Shown: positions 1 to 6,103 of the stretch, one piece after another
How the letters are laid out: every line of letters starts with the position of its first letter
Position numbering within the stretch: the first letter of the stretch is position 1
From: Gemmatimonadota bacterium
GTDB lineage: Bacteria; Gemmatimonadota; Gemmatimonadetes; Longimicrobiales; Gaopeijiaceae
Assembly (NCBI GenBank): GCA_015492755.1
Contig: WGEM01000372.1
Location: forward strand, 1-6,103
Length of the DNA stretch: 6,103 nt
Reading direction: 5' to 3'
The notes under the pieces: model-generated
Told to the model about the DNA's origin: nothing
Databases searched by the model: none
What the model saw: only the letters and a program-made list of their open reading frames with translations
Position numbers and translations under genes: made by a program

Positions 1-513
1 CTCGTAGGCCAGCACCAGGCACGCCTGGGCCAGGTTCAGGCTGGAGTACTCGGGATCGGTGGGGATGACCACCACCGCGTGGCAGAGGTCCAGATCCTCG
101 TTGGTGAGACCCCGGTCCTCCCGTCCGAAGACCAGCGCCACGGTGCCGCCCTCCTCCGCGTGCGCCACCACCTCCCCCGCCGCGGCTCTGGGCCGGAGAT
201 AGGTACGCCCCTCGGTGCGCGCCCGCGCCGTGGTGCCCACCACGAAGGTGGCGTCGAGTACGGCTTCCTGGAGAGAGTCGTGCAGCGTCACGGCCTCCAC
301 CAGGTCGGCGCTCCGGTGTGCGATTCCCTCGATGCGGTAGGGGTCGAACTCGTCGGGTCGGACCAGTCGCAACCTCCGGAGGCCGAAGTTCTTCATGACG
401 CGGATGACGCCGGCGATGTTCACCACGTCCTTGGGGTGGTCCAGCACCACCACCACGCGGTCCCTGGGGTCGGCGCCCGAATCCGCGGCCTCTGACGGCA
501 ACGCTCGGCTCAC
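1..513 (-). CDS. trmJ: TrmJ-family tRNA (cytidine/uridine-2'-O)-methyltransferase, N-terminal part (cut by left edge)
   Basis: The protein is a SPOUT-class (SpoU/TrmH superfamily) RNA 2'-O-methyltransferase. In the TrmJ family these use S-adenosylmethionine to methylate the ribose at position 32 of the tRNA anticodon loop, in the cytoplasm. The first 171 residues are present and the reading frame is still open at base 1; the family is usually about 240-260 residues, so the C-terminal part is missing. Seen in sequence: motif 1 with Asn32 and Arg38 (VNIAGVIRVMKNFG, 31-44), VVGTTARART (91-100), the motif 2 block FGREDRGLTNEDL (129-141) and the motif 3 block IPTDPEYSSLNLAQA (150-164), which form the SAM-binding trefoil knot. 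The PEYSSLN form matches TrmJ better than TrmH. The GTG start at 513 is chosen because a strong Shine-Dalgarno, GGGGAGGT, ends a few bases upstream. It is probably the last of three genes in an operon behind tatA. Family assignment is confident; the exact tRNA target is inferred. Confidence 0.88.
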   Translation of the reverse strand, partial: MSRALPSEAADSGADPRDRVVVVLDHPKDVVNIAGVIRVMKNFGLRRLRLVRPDEFDPYRIEGIAHRSADLVEAVTLHDSLQEAVLDATFVVGTTARARTEGRTYLRPRAAAGEVVAHAEEGGTVALVFGREDRGLTNEDLDLCHAVVVIPTDPEYSSLNLAQACLVLAYE

Positions 514-517
514 GTGG

Positions 518-525
518 ACCTCCCC
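518..525 (-). promoter_or_regulatory. Shine-Dalgarno of trmJ
   Basis: On the minus strand the bases GGGGAGGT lie four bases before the GTG at 513, inside the 27-base gap after the tatA stop. This strong site decides in favour of a GTG start; no in-frame ATG exists near it. It also shows that trmJ can be initiated independently, unlike tatA. Confidence 0.7.
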
Positions 526-540
526 GCCGCCGCCCTCGGC

Positions 541-741
541 TCAGGTCCCGGGCGTGTCGTCCGGGTCCTCGCTCCGTCCCGCGTTGAGCTCGCCCTTGAA
601 GTTGCGAATCCCCGCGCCCAGACCCCGGGCCAGCATGGGGAGCCGCTTGGCGCCGAAGAGCAGGATGACGATCCCGATGAAGAGGAGGATCTCCCCGAAC
701 CCGAAGGAGACGAGGCCGAGCCCCAGCGTTGCCGCCGTCAT
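541..741 (-). CDS. tatA: Sec-independent protein translocase subunit TatA/TatE
   Basis: This small single-span membrane protein (66 residues) polymerises around TatBC to let folded proteins with twin-arginine signals cross the cytoplasmic membrane. The architecture is typical of TatA: a short N-terminus, the conserved Gly16-Glu17 at the start of the membrane helix (about 15-29), the FG hinge at 29-30 followed by AKRLP, an amphipathic helix with [13 protein letters not shown] (37-49), and a short acidic tail. The length is at the short end for the family (about 60-90). The TatA rather than TatB identity follows from the FG-x-K-x-LP hinge and the short tail. Its ATG overlaps the stop of the upstream dehydrogenase as ATGA, and no Shine-Dalgarno precedes it, so translation is probably coupled to the dehydrogenase. 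No tatB or tatC lies in the window, so they must be encoded elsewhere. Confidence 0.93.
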   Translation of the reverse strand: MTAATLGLGLVSFGFGEILLFIGIVILLFGAKRLPMLARGLGAGIRNFKGELNAGRSEDPDDTPGT

Positions 742-1904
742 CGGAGGAGCACCTTGGCGATGGTCTGCTTCTGCATGTTGGAGGTGCCTTCATAGATGGT
801 GCCGATCTTGGCGTCCCGGTAGAGCTTCTCCACCGGGTACTCCTTGGTGAAGCCATACCCACCATGCAGGTCGATGCAGGTGGACGCCACCCGCTGCGCC
901 ATCTCGGAAGCGTGGAGCTTGGCCATCGCGGCCTGGACCACGAAGGGCTCGCCGGCATCCTTCATACGCGCTGCGTTGTACACCAGGAGGCGCGCCGCCT
1001 CGATTTCGGTGGCCATCTCCGCCAGCTGGAACTGCACGCCCTGGAACGACCCGATGGGCCGGCCGAACTGTTCACGCTCCTGCACGTAGCGCAGCGTGTG
1101 ATCCAGCGCACCCTGAGCCAGCCCCACCATCTGCGCGCCGATTCCGATGCGCCCCTCGTTGAGGGTCTCGATGGCCACTTTGTAGCCGCGGCCCACCTCT
1201 CCCAGGATGTTCTCGCCGGGGACGCGGACATTCTCCAGGATCAGCTCGGTGGTGGAGGAGGCCCGGATCCCGAGCTTGTCCTCCTTCTTGCCGACGCTGA
1301 AGCCTTCGAAGTCGCGCTCCACGATGAAGGCGGTGATGCCCTTGTAGCCCAGCTGGGGATCCACCGTGGCGAAGACGATGTAGATACCCGCCTCGTTCCC
1401 GTTGGTGATCCACATCTTCTGGCCGTTCAGGATCCAGTCGTCGCCGTCGGGCGTGGCCCGGCACGCCAGCGCGAAGGCGTCCGACCCGCTCCCGGCCTCC
1501 GAGAGGGCGTACGCGCCCACGGTGTCGGCGGCGAGACGGGGAAGGAAGCGCTGCTTCTGCTCGTCGGTGGCCCACCGGGTGAAGGCGTTGATCACCAGCG
1601 TGTTCTGGACGTCCACCAGAACGGCGGTGGAAGGATCCACCTTGGAAAGCTCCTCCACCACCAGGACGGAGGTGAAGAAGGTGGAGCCGGTGCCTCCCAG
1701 CTCCTCGGGGATCTCGATGCCCATGAGGCCCAGCTCGAAGAGCTGAGCGATGAGGGCCGGATCCATCTGCTGCGCCTCGTCCATCTCCATGACCTTGGGC
1801 GCAATCTCCGAGGTGGCAAAATCCCGCACCGCCTCCTGGAACATCCGCTCATCCTCGGTGAGGGTGGTGAGCGGGGGACGAACGTCTGTAAGGAGCGTCG
1901 ACAT
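738..1904 (-). CDS. Acyl-CoA dehydrogenase, short/branched-chain type
   Basis: This FAD-dependent flavoenzyme oxidises acyl-CoA to trans-2-enoyl-CoA and normally passes electrons to electron-transfer flavoprotein; it acts in the cytoplasm in fatty-acid or branched-chain amino-acid breakdown. The 388 residues match the usual length (about 380). Seen: an N-terminal helical domain (about 15-125), the middle beta domain with the FAD signature [10 protein letters not shown] (133-142) and KMWITNG (163-169), and the C-terminal helical domain with [12 protein letters not shown] (277-288), the second family signature from Asp345 to Asp364 ([14 protein letters not shown] within it), and the catalytic base Glu372 in GTIYEGTSN (368-376). 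Several stretches ([26 protein letters not shown]) resemble the short/branched-chain enzyme ACADSB as I recall it, so 2-methylacyl-CoA or short straight-chain acyl-CoA are the likely substrates; this is inference. The ATG at 1904 is chosen over an in-frame ATG at 2027, whose extension is Arg/Pro-rich and runs into a terminator. The Shine-Dalgarno is weak. First gene of the likely operon with tatA and trmJ. Confidence 0.95.
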   Translation of the reverse strand: MSTLLTDVRPPLTTLTEDERMFQEAVRDFATSEIAPKVMEMDEAQQMDPALIAQLFELGLMGIEIPEELGGTGSTFFTSVLVVEELSKVDPSTAVLVDVQNTLVINAFTRWATDEQKQRFLPRLAADTVGAYALSEAGSGSDAFALACRATPDGDDWILNGQKMWITNGNEAGIYIVFATVDPQLGYKGITAFIVERDFEGFSVGKKEDKLGIRASSTTELILENVRVPGENILGEVGRGYKVAIETLNEGRIGIGAQMVGLAQGALDHTLRYVQEREQFGRPIGSFQGVQFQLAEMATEIEAARLLVYNAARMKDAGEPFVVQAAMAKLHASEMAQRVASTCIDLHGGYGFTKEYPVEKLYRDAKIGTIYEGTSNMQKQTIAKVLLR

Positions 1905-1919
1905 CGATCCGGCGGGGTT

Positions 1920-1977
1920 CGGGGCCCGCAGGGGCCGTCGTGGTCGTGACCGGCGGCCCCGAACGGTACGGGGCCGC
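1920..1977 (-). repeat. GC-rich inverted repeats in the leader of the dehydrogenase operon
   Basis: A perfect 9-base inverted repeat, GCGGCCCCG (1953-1961 on the plus strand, with its partner CGGGGCCGC at 1969-1977), encloses a 7-base loop. Closer to the gene, GGCCC (1923-1927) and GGGCC (1932-1936) form a smaller hairpin with a 4-base loop. Read as minus-strand RNA, the single GGGGCC of the first stem (1955-1960) could instead pair with either GGCCCC copy downstream (1931-1936 or 1921-1926), so alternative folds are possible. There is no T-run after these stems, so they are not simple terminators. Whether they are an operator, an RNA switch or chance in GC-rich DNA cannot be told from sequence. 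Confidence 0.45.
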
Positions 1978-2003
1978 GCCTCCCCGACGCCCGGGGAGAT
2001 GAG

Positions 2004-2034
2004 AAAAATACAACAAAAGCCCCGCACACGGGGC
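2004..2034 (-). terminator. Rho-independent terminator of the eIF2B-like gene
   Basis: On the minus strand, GCCCCG, a TGTG loop and CGGGGC form a perfect 6-base GC stem (2019-2034), immediately followed by TTTTGTTGTATTTTT (2018-2004). It begins 12 bases after the stop codon of the gene ending at 2047. The T-rich run stands out in this GC-rich window. It separates the eIF2B-like gene from the dehydrogenase operon, which therefore needs its own promoter between here and 1905; I see no convincing sigma-70 promoter there. Confidence 0.82.
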
Positions 2035-2046
2035 GCCGGGCACGCC

Positions 2047-3030
2047 TCAGCGCGGCTTCTTCAGCGCCAGGAGCCCCGCGGGGACGGGGATGGCCGCCCG
2101 TGCCTCCTCGAACGCCGCGGCTCCCATGGGGCCCGACTCGGTGACCACCACGTCCACGAGTTCCAGCGCCACCGCCTCGAAGTACCGGTTCCACACCCGG
2201 ACGCCCGGCGGAGCCCGCCACACCTCGTCGGCGGGACGATCGTCGTCCAGGAGCTGGGGGAAGCCCGGCGGGAGAACCTTGGAGTCGTCCGCCGCCACCA
2301 TCACCGGGATCCCGGCGTGCCGGCCTGCCAGGGCCAGAGCCAGCGAGCCGATCTTGTTCACCACACCGGCGTCACCGATGGAGTCGGCGCCCAGGAGCAC
2401 CGCGTCCGCGTCCGCCAGCAAGGAGGGCCCGGCGGCGTCCACCGCATGGAGCACGGCGAGCCCCTCGCGGGCCAGCGTCCGGGCCAGGATGCGGCCCTCC
2501 TGCATGGGCCGGCTCTCCAGGCACACCACCTCCGGCGGGGAGACGGCTGTGGTGGGGGCGGCGGATGTCCGCCCGGGACCCGCAGCGGTGGTGAGGCTTC
2601 GCCGTCGGAGCTCCAGGAGTCCCTCCCGCACGGTGCGGGAGGACGAGAGCGTGAGCACCCGGCGGGTGCCGGCGAGGTGGTCGGCCAGGTGCGAGGCCAC
2701 CCGTCGGCTCCGTTCCTCCAGCGACGACCGGAAGGCATCGGCGGCGCGCGCGGCGGCGTGCCGGCCTTCCTCCACGTCACCGGCGGACTCCACCGCGTCC
2801 AGGACCTCCCGCACCAGGAATACAAGCGACGCCATGGCGGGCTGGGCCTCCAGCACGGCGAGGCCCACCTCACCCAGCGCCCACCGCAGCTCCTCCACCG
2901 AGGCAGCGGGGAGCCGGGCCGCCGCTCGCCGGAAGACGTCGGCACCCATGCGCGCCACCACGGAGGCGCCCGACACCACATCGCGCCGCAGGGGTGCGAC
3001 CAGCGCCTGAACGTCGGCTTCTGACGGCAT
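2047..3030 (-). CDS. eIF2B alpha/beta/delta-family protein (initiation-factor-2B-like, possible sugar-phosphate isomerase relative)
   Basis: The 327-residue protein belongs to the IF-2B family, which includes eukaryotic eIF2B alpha/beta/delta, methylthioribose-1-phosphate isomerase (MtnA) and archaeal ribose-1,5-bisphosphate isomerase. Seen: an N-terminal helical domain (about 1-120), then a Rossmann-like C-terminal domain with RVLTLSSSRTV (124-134), CLESRPMQEGR (170-180), LLGADSI (212-218, with Asp216 at the ligand-site aspartate), VVNKIGS (223-229) and VAADDSK (245-251). In the isomerases a catalytic Cys sits in the T-H-C-N segment; here the aligned segment is TLSSS, with Ser129 at that place, closer to eIF2B alpha. 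An Ala/Thr/Pro-rich stretch (about 146-166) looks like a loop insertion. Length fits the e2b2-type proteins (about 300-330). A strong GGGAGG Shine-Dalgarno precedes the ATG, and a terminator follows the stop. It is monocistronic and divergent from gcvH. Bacterial function is unknown to me; nucleotide exchange on eIF2 is not plausible in a bacterium. Confidence 0.82.
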   Translation of the reverse strand: MPSEADVQALVAPLRRDVVSGASVVARMGADVFRRAAARLPAASVEELRWALGEVGLAVLEAQPAMASLVFLVREVLDAVESAGDVEEGRHAAARAADAFRSSLEERSRRVASHLADHLAGTRRVLTLSSSRTVREGLLELRRRSLTTAAGPGRTSAAPTTAVSPPEVVCLESRPMQEGRILARTLAREGLAVLHAVDAAGPSLLADADAVLLGADSIGDAGVVNKIGSLALALAGRHAGIPVMVAADDSKVLPPGFPQLLDDDRPADEVWRAPPGVRVWNRYFEAVALELVDVVVTESGPMGAAAFEEARAAIPVPAGLLALKKPR

Positions 3031-3199
3031 CTTCCCTCCCTCGCCCGGCGGTGCCGGGCGGCGGAACTCTGCGCCAAAGTACGAGGCTTGACCTCCGCCT
3101 CAAACCCCGTCATCCTCAGGTCTCCCGCCCCGGTGCGATGCCTCCTGGTGGAGCCGGCCGGGGCACCCGGAAGCGACAGTCCACACCGGAGACGAACCG
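3031..3199. promoter_or_regulatory. Divergent intergenic region between the eIF2B-like gene and gcvH
   Basis: These 169 bases must hold the promoters for both flanking genes. On the plus strand, TTGACC (3088-3093) is followed after 17 bases by CATCCT (3111-3116), a good -35 with a poor -10; it would give gcvH a leader of about 75 bases. On the minus strand I see only a weak candidate, TTGAGG followed after 16 bases by TACTTT. The gcvH Shine-Dalgarno GGAGA is at 3188-3192, seven bases before its ATG. No glycine riboswitch core is recognisable. Confidence 0.4.
3035..3060 (-). repeat. Perfect hairpin abutting the Shine-Dalgarno of the eIF2B-like gene
   Basis: CGCCCGGC (3042-3049) and GCCGGGCG (3053-3060) are perfect inverted repeats with a 3-base loop. 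On the minus-strand transcript this 8-base all-GC stem ends one base before an AGGGAGGGA purine run that contains the ribosome binding site (complement of 3035-3040), 4 bases before the ATG at 3030. Its position could influence ribosome access or mRNA stability. The GC-rich background makes chance possible. Confidence 0.4.
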
Positions 3200-3586
3200 A
3201 TGTCCGAGATACCCGGCGACCTCCTCTATTCGGAAGAACACGAGTACCTGAAGCCCGCCGAGGAGCCGGGGGTGTACTATGTGGGGATCACCGACTACGC
3301 CCAGGGCGAGCTGGGGGACGTGGTGTTCGTCGAACTCCCCGACGTGGGGACCAGCTTCAACAAGATGGATGTGTTCGGCACCATCGAAGCGGTGAAGGCG
3401 GTGAGCGATCTCTACACCCCTGTGGACGGGGAGGTGGTGGAGGTGAACGAGGCGCTCGCCGACGACCCCTCGCTGGTGAACTCCGACCCGTACGGCGAGG
3501 GGTGGATGATCAAGCTCAAGGTGGCGGACGAGGGCCAGCTTTCGGAGCTGCTCAGCGCCGACGCCTACGCCGACCACATCTCCTGA
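3200..3586 (+). CDS. gcvH: Glycine cleavage system H protein (lipoyl carrier)
   Basis: GcvH carries the aminomethyl group from glycine on a lipoyl arm: it receives it from the P protein, presents it to the T protein, and is then reoxidised by the L protein (dihydrolipoamide dehydrogenase), in the cytoplasm. The 128 residues match the usual length. Seen: the N-terminal YSEEHEYLK (10-18), [20 protein letters not shown] (28-47), the lipoylation segment [11 protein letters not shown] (60-70) with the modified Lys66, followed by [14 protein letters not shown] and the C-terminal [12 protein letters not shown]. All the conserved elements of a functional H protein are present, and the Lys position agrees with that of characterised homologues (about residue 65). 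The start is supported by GGAGA seven bases upstream. It leads a plus-strand unit with gcvP 40 bases downstream and has no gcvT before it. Confidence 0.97.
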   Translation: MSEIPGDLLYSEEHEYLKPAEEPGVYYVGITDYAQGELGDVVFVELPDVGTSFNKMDVFGTIEAVKAVSDLYTPVDGEVVEVNEALADDPSLVNSDPYGEGWMIKLKVADEGQLSELLSADAYADHIS

Positions 3587-3615
3587 TCGACGGCTTCCAC
3601 CCTCACGACACATTC

Positions 3616-3619
3616 GAGG
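3616..3619 (+). promoter_or_regulatory. Putative Shine-Dalgarno deciding the gcvP start
   Basis: GAGG here is seven bases before a GTG at 3627, a good distance, but sixteen bases before the in-frame ATG at 3636, too far. No Shine-Dalgarno sits at a suitable distance from the ATG. This favours GTG as the start, adding three residues. Confidence 0.5.
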
Positions 3620-3626
3620 CCGCCCC

Positions 3627-6103
3627 GTGGCCGGCATGACACGCATCGACCCGCAGCCCGACTTCGAGGCTCGCCACATCGGTCCGGACGCCGACGACGT
3701 CCGGGAGATGCTCTCCACCGTGGGCTTCGATTCTCTGGACGAGCTCATACACCGGGCGGTCCCGGAGGCCATCCGCTACCGGGGGGAACTCCGCCTTCCG
3801 GAACCGGTCACCGAAGCGGAACTCCTGAAGCGCCTGCGCGCCATCGCCTCCGAGAACCGCGTGCTTCGCTCGTACATCGGGATGGGGTACCACGGGACCA
3901 TCACGCCCGGCGTCATCCAGCGGAACATCCTGGAAAACCCCGGATGGTACACGCAGTACACGCCGTATCAGGCGGAGATCTCGCAGGGACGCCTGGAAGC
4001 GCTCCTCAACTTCCAGACGATGGTCATCGACCTCACCGGGCTGCCCATCGCCAATGCCTCCCTCCTGGATGAGGCCACCGCCGCCGCGGAGGCGATGCAC
4101 ATGGCGGCGGGTGAGGCGCGCCAGGGCGCCGACGTCTTCTTCGTCTCGGAGCTCTGCCATCCCCAGACCATCGAGGTGGTGAAGACACGGGCGCGGCCGC
4201 TGGGGATCCAGGTGGTGGTGGGGGACCACGAGCACGTCGAGCTGAGCGACGAGGTGTTCGGCGTACTCCTCCAGTATCCCGCCACCGACGGGCGTGTGCT
4301 GGACTACCGGGAATTCGTGAGCCGGGCGAAGGCGCTGGGCGCCGTGGTGACGGTGGCGGCGGATCTCCTGGCGCTGGCGCTCCTCGCCCCCCCGGGGGAG
4401 TGGGGCGCCGACATCGTGGTGGGCAGCAGCCAACGCTTCGGGGTGCCCATGGGCTTCGGCGGACCCCACGCCGCCTTCCTGGCGGCCACGGAGCCCTTCA
4501 AGCGGAAGATGCCCGGACGCATCATCGGCGTGTCGGTGGACGCCGATGGGAGGCCGGCGCTCCGTATGGCGCTCCAGACCCGCGAGCAGCACATCCGCCG
4601 GGAGCGGGCCACCTCCAACATCTGCACCGCGCAGGTGCTGCTGGCCATCATGGCGGGCGCCTACGCGGTGTACCACGGTCCGGAGGGGATCCGCCGCATC
4701 GCCACCCGCGTTCGGGAACTCACCGGGGTGCTGGCCGCCGGGCTGGGCCTGCAGGGCCACGAGCTCCTCACCGACACCTTCTTCGACACGCTGCGGGTGC
4801 GCCCCGCAGGCGACGCCGGTGAGGTGCTGGCCCGGGCGCTGGAGGAGGGAATCAACCTCCGCGACTTCGGCGACGGGACGCTGGGCATTTCGCTGGACGA
4901 GACGGTACTCCCCGAAGACCTGGACGATCTCTTCCGCGTCTTCGGCGGCGGCGAGGACTTCCCCGCGGCGCGTGCCCTGGCGGAGCAGGGCCCGGCGCCG
5001 GAGCTACCCTCGTGGGCCGCCCGCACCACGCCGTACCTGACGCACGAGGTGTTCAACCGGTACCACTCCGAGACGGAGATGCTGCGCTATCTGCACCGTC
5101 TCGAGTCCCGGGATCTCTCCCTGAACACCAGCATGATCCCGCTGGGATCGTGCACGATGAAGCTGAACGCCACCTCCGAGATGGTGGGCGTCACCTGGCC
5201 GGAGTTCGGCGCGCTGCACCCCTTCGCGCCGCTGGACCAGGCCAGGGGATACCAGCGCATCTTCTCGGATCTGGAGGCGTGGTTGGCGGAAATCACCGGC
5301 TTCGACGCCACCTCGCTCCAGCCCAACTCCGGAGCGCAGGGCGAGTACACCGGGCTGCTGGTGATCCGCGCCTACCACGAGGACCGCGGCGAAGCCCACC
5401 GGAACGTCTGTCTGATTCCCGCCTCCGCGCACGGGACCAACCCCGCCAGCGCGGTGATGGCGGGGATGGAGGTGGTGGTGGTGAAGAGCGCGCCGGACGG
5501 GACCATCGACCTGGACGATCTGAGGCGCTGCGCCGAGGAGCATCGCCACCGGCTGGCGGCGCTCATGGTGACGTATCCCTCCACGCACGGGGTCTTCGAG
5601 GCGCACATCCGCGACGTCTGCGAGGTGGTGCACCGGCACGGCGGCCTCGTGTACCTGGACGGCGCCAACCTCAACGCACAGGTGGGGCTGGCGCGTCCCG
5701 GCGACTACGGCGCCGACGTCTGCCACATCAACCTCCACAAGACCTTCGCGATTCCCCACGGTGGGGGTGGACCGGGCATGGGGCCCATCTGTGTGCGGCG
5801 GGAGCTGGCTCCGTACCTCCCCGGGCATCCGGTGCACCGGGTGGGCGGCGAGAAGGCCATCGGACCGGTCTCCGCGGCGCCGTGGGGAAGCGCCAGCATC
5901 CTCCCCATCTCCTGGGCGTACATCGCGCTCCTGGGCCCCCGCGGCACCCGCCGGGCCTCGGAGGTGGCCATCCTGTCGGCCAACTACATGGCCAAACGGC
6001 TGGAGGCGCACTTCCCCATCCTCTACCGGGGGAAGGACGGGTGTGTGGCCCACGAGTTCATCGTGGACCTGCGGCCGCTGAAGCGCGCCACGGGGATCAC
6101 CGA
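3627..6103 (+). CDS. gcvP: Glycine dehydrogenase (decarboxylating), P protein, single-chain form; 3' end beyond window
   Basis: The P protein is the PLP enzyme that decarboxylates glycine and loads the remaining aminomethyl group onto lipoyl-GcvH. The open frame continues to the last base with no stop, giving 825 full codons; the family is about 950-960 residues, so roughly 130 are missing. It is the single-chain form with both halves: the P1-like half carries ARHIGPD near the start, [13 protein letters not shown] (145-157), [17 protein letters not shown] (about 270-286) and [11 protein letters not shown]; the P2-like half carries [15 protein letters not shown] (500-514), [30 protein letters not shown] (676-687) and [19 protein letters not shown]. 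Lys705 in NLHKT forms the PLP Schiff base (residues counted from GTG 3627); this agrees with the E. coli enzyme. The start is GTG 3627 by ribosome binding site; ATG 3636 is the alternative. It is probably cotranscribed with gcvH. Confidence 0.97.
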   Translation, partial: MAGMTRIDPQPDFEARHIGPDADDVREMLSTVGFDSLDELIHRAVPEAIRYRGELRLPEPVTEAELLKRLRAIASENRVLRSYIGMGYHGTITPGVIQRNILENPGWYTQYTPYQAEISQGRLEALLNFQTMVIDLTGLPIANASLLDEATAAAEAMHMAAGEARQGADVFFVSELCHPQTIEVVKTRARPLGIQVVVGDHEHVELSDEVFGVLLQYPATDGRVLDYREFVSRAKALGAVVTVAADLLALALLAPPGEWGADIVVGSSQRFGVPMGFGGPHAAFLAATEPFKRKMPGRIIGVSVDADGRPALRMALQTREQHIRRERATSNICTAQVLLAIMAGAYAVYHGPEGIRRIATRVRELTGVLAAGLGLQGHELLTDTFFDTLRVRPAGDAGEVLARALEEGINLRDFGDGTLGISLDETVLPEDLDDLFRVFGGGEDFPAARALAEQGPAPELPSWAARTTPYLTHEVFNRYHSETEMLRYLHRLESRDLSLNTSMIPLGSCTMKLNATSEMVGVTWPEFGALHPFAPLDQARGYQRIFSDLEAWLAEITGFDATSLQPNSGAQGEYTGLLVIRAYHEDRGEAHRNVCLIPASAHGTNPASAVMAGMEVVVVKSAPDGTIDLDDLRRCAEEHRHRLAALMVTYPSTHGVFEAHIRDVCEVVHRHGGLVYLDGANLNAQVGLARPGDYGADVCHINLHKTFAIPHGGGGPGMGPICVRRELAPYLPGHPVHRVGGEKAIGPVSAAPWGSASILPISWAYIALLGPRGTRRASEVAILSANYMAKRLEAHFPILYRGKDGCVAHEFIVDLRPLKRATGIT

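Noticed and set aside
79..495. A 138-codon plus-strand open frame at the left end
   Set aside because: Its reverse strand encodes the well-conserved TrmJ motifs; this is a shadow.
729..1949. A 406-codon open frame on the plus strand
   Set aside because: It is antisense to the acyl-CoA dehydrogenase gene. Its translation is His/Gly/Leu-rich with no recognisable domain, as expected from a GC-rich gene read backwards.
1905..2027. N-terminal extension of the dehydrogenase to an ATG at 2027
   Set aside because: The extra 41 residues are not part of the family, and the ATG lies within the hairpin of the upstream gene's terminator.
1750..3024. A 424-codon plus-strand open frame spanning the intergenic region and the eIF2B-like gene
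   Set aside because: It crosses a terminator and two genes on the other strand and encodes low-complexity sequence. The minus-strand frames have real domains.
2047..3030. Calling the gene mtnA (methylthioribose-1-phosphate isomerase)
   Set aside because: The catalytic Cys segment is missing, the sequence resembles eIF2B alpha more closely, and no methionine-salvage genes are nearby.
3031..3199. Glycine riboswitch upstream of gcvH
   Set aside because: Glycine riboswitches often precede gcv genes, but I cannot find the conserved aptamer core and the likely leader of about 75 bases is short. A covariance-model search would settle it.
3603..4760. A 385-codon open frame on the minus strand
   Set aside because: It lies antisense within gcvP, whose plus-strand frame has clear family motifs throughout. 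The His/Arg/Gly-rich antisense product is a shadow.
5004..6053. A 349-codon open frame on the minus strand
   Set aside because: It is antisense to the PLP-binding half of gcvP, which contains the catalytic lysine motif. No independent support.

Overview
This is a very GC-rich bacterial window (roughly two thirds G+C by eye). Third codon positions are strongly G/C-biased in every gene, and there are no insertion sequences, phage genes, tRNAs or CRISPR repeats. The content is core metabolism. The set of genes (an acyl-CoA dehydrogenase of the short/branched-chain type, TatA, a TrmJ-type methylase, a bacterial eIF2B-like protein and gcvH-gcvP with a full-length fused P protein) would fit a high-GC free-living heterotroph such as a member of the Gemmatimonadota. 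That placement is a weak inference from general character, not from a marker gene.

Layout: two transcription units on the minus strand lie left of a divergent intergenic region, and one plus-strand unit lies right of it. From the left edge, on the minus strand: the 5' part of trmJ (1-513, cut by the window edge), tatA (541-741), and an acyl-CoA dehydrogenase gene (738-1904). These three read in the order dehydrogenase, tatA, trmJ. The first two overlap by four bases (ATGA) and the last two are 27 bases apart, so they look like one operon. Its leader (1905-2003) carries GC-rich inverted repeats that can pair in mutually exclusive ways. Upstream of it, a clear Rho-independent terminator (2004-2034) ends the next minus-strand gene, an eIF2B alpha/beta/delta-family protein (2047-3030).

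The 169-base divergent region 3031-3199 separates that gene from the plus-strand glycine cleavage genes: gcvH (3200-3586, complete) and, 40 bases later, gcvP (from 3627, running off the right edge with about 825 codons present). GcvP decarboxylates glycine and passes the aminomethyl group to the lipoyl lysine of GcvH. The third and fourth components (GcvT and the dihydrolipoamide dehydrogenase) are not in the window.

No undescribed system is evident. The items most worth a second look are the eIF2B-like protein, which keeps the ligand-site Asp and the NKIG motif of its fold but lacks the catalytic cysteine of the sugar-phosphate isomerases, and the alternative-pairing leader in front of the dehydrogenase-tatA-trmJ operon.
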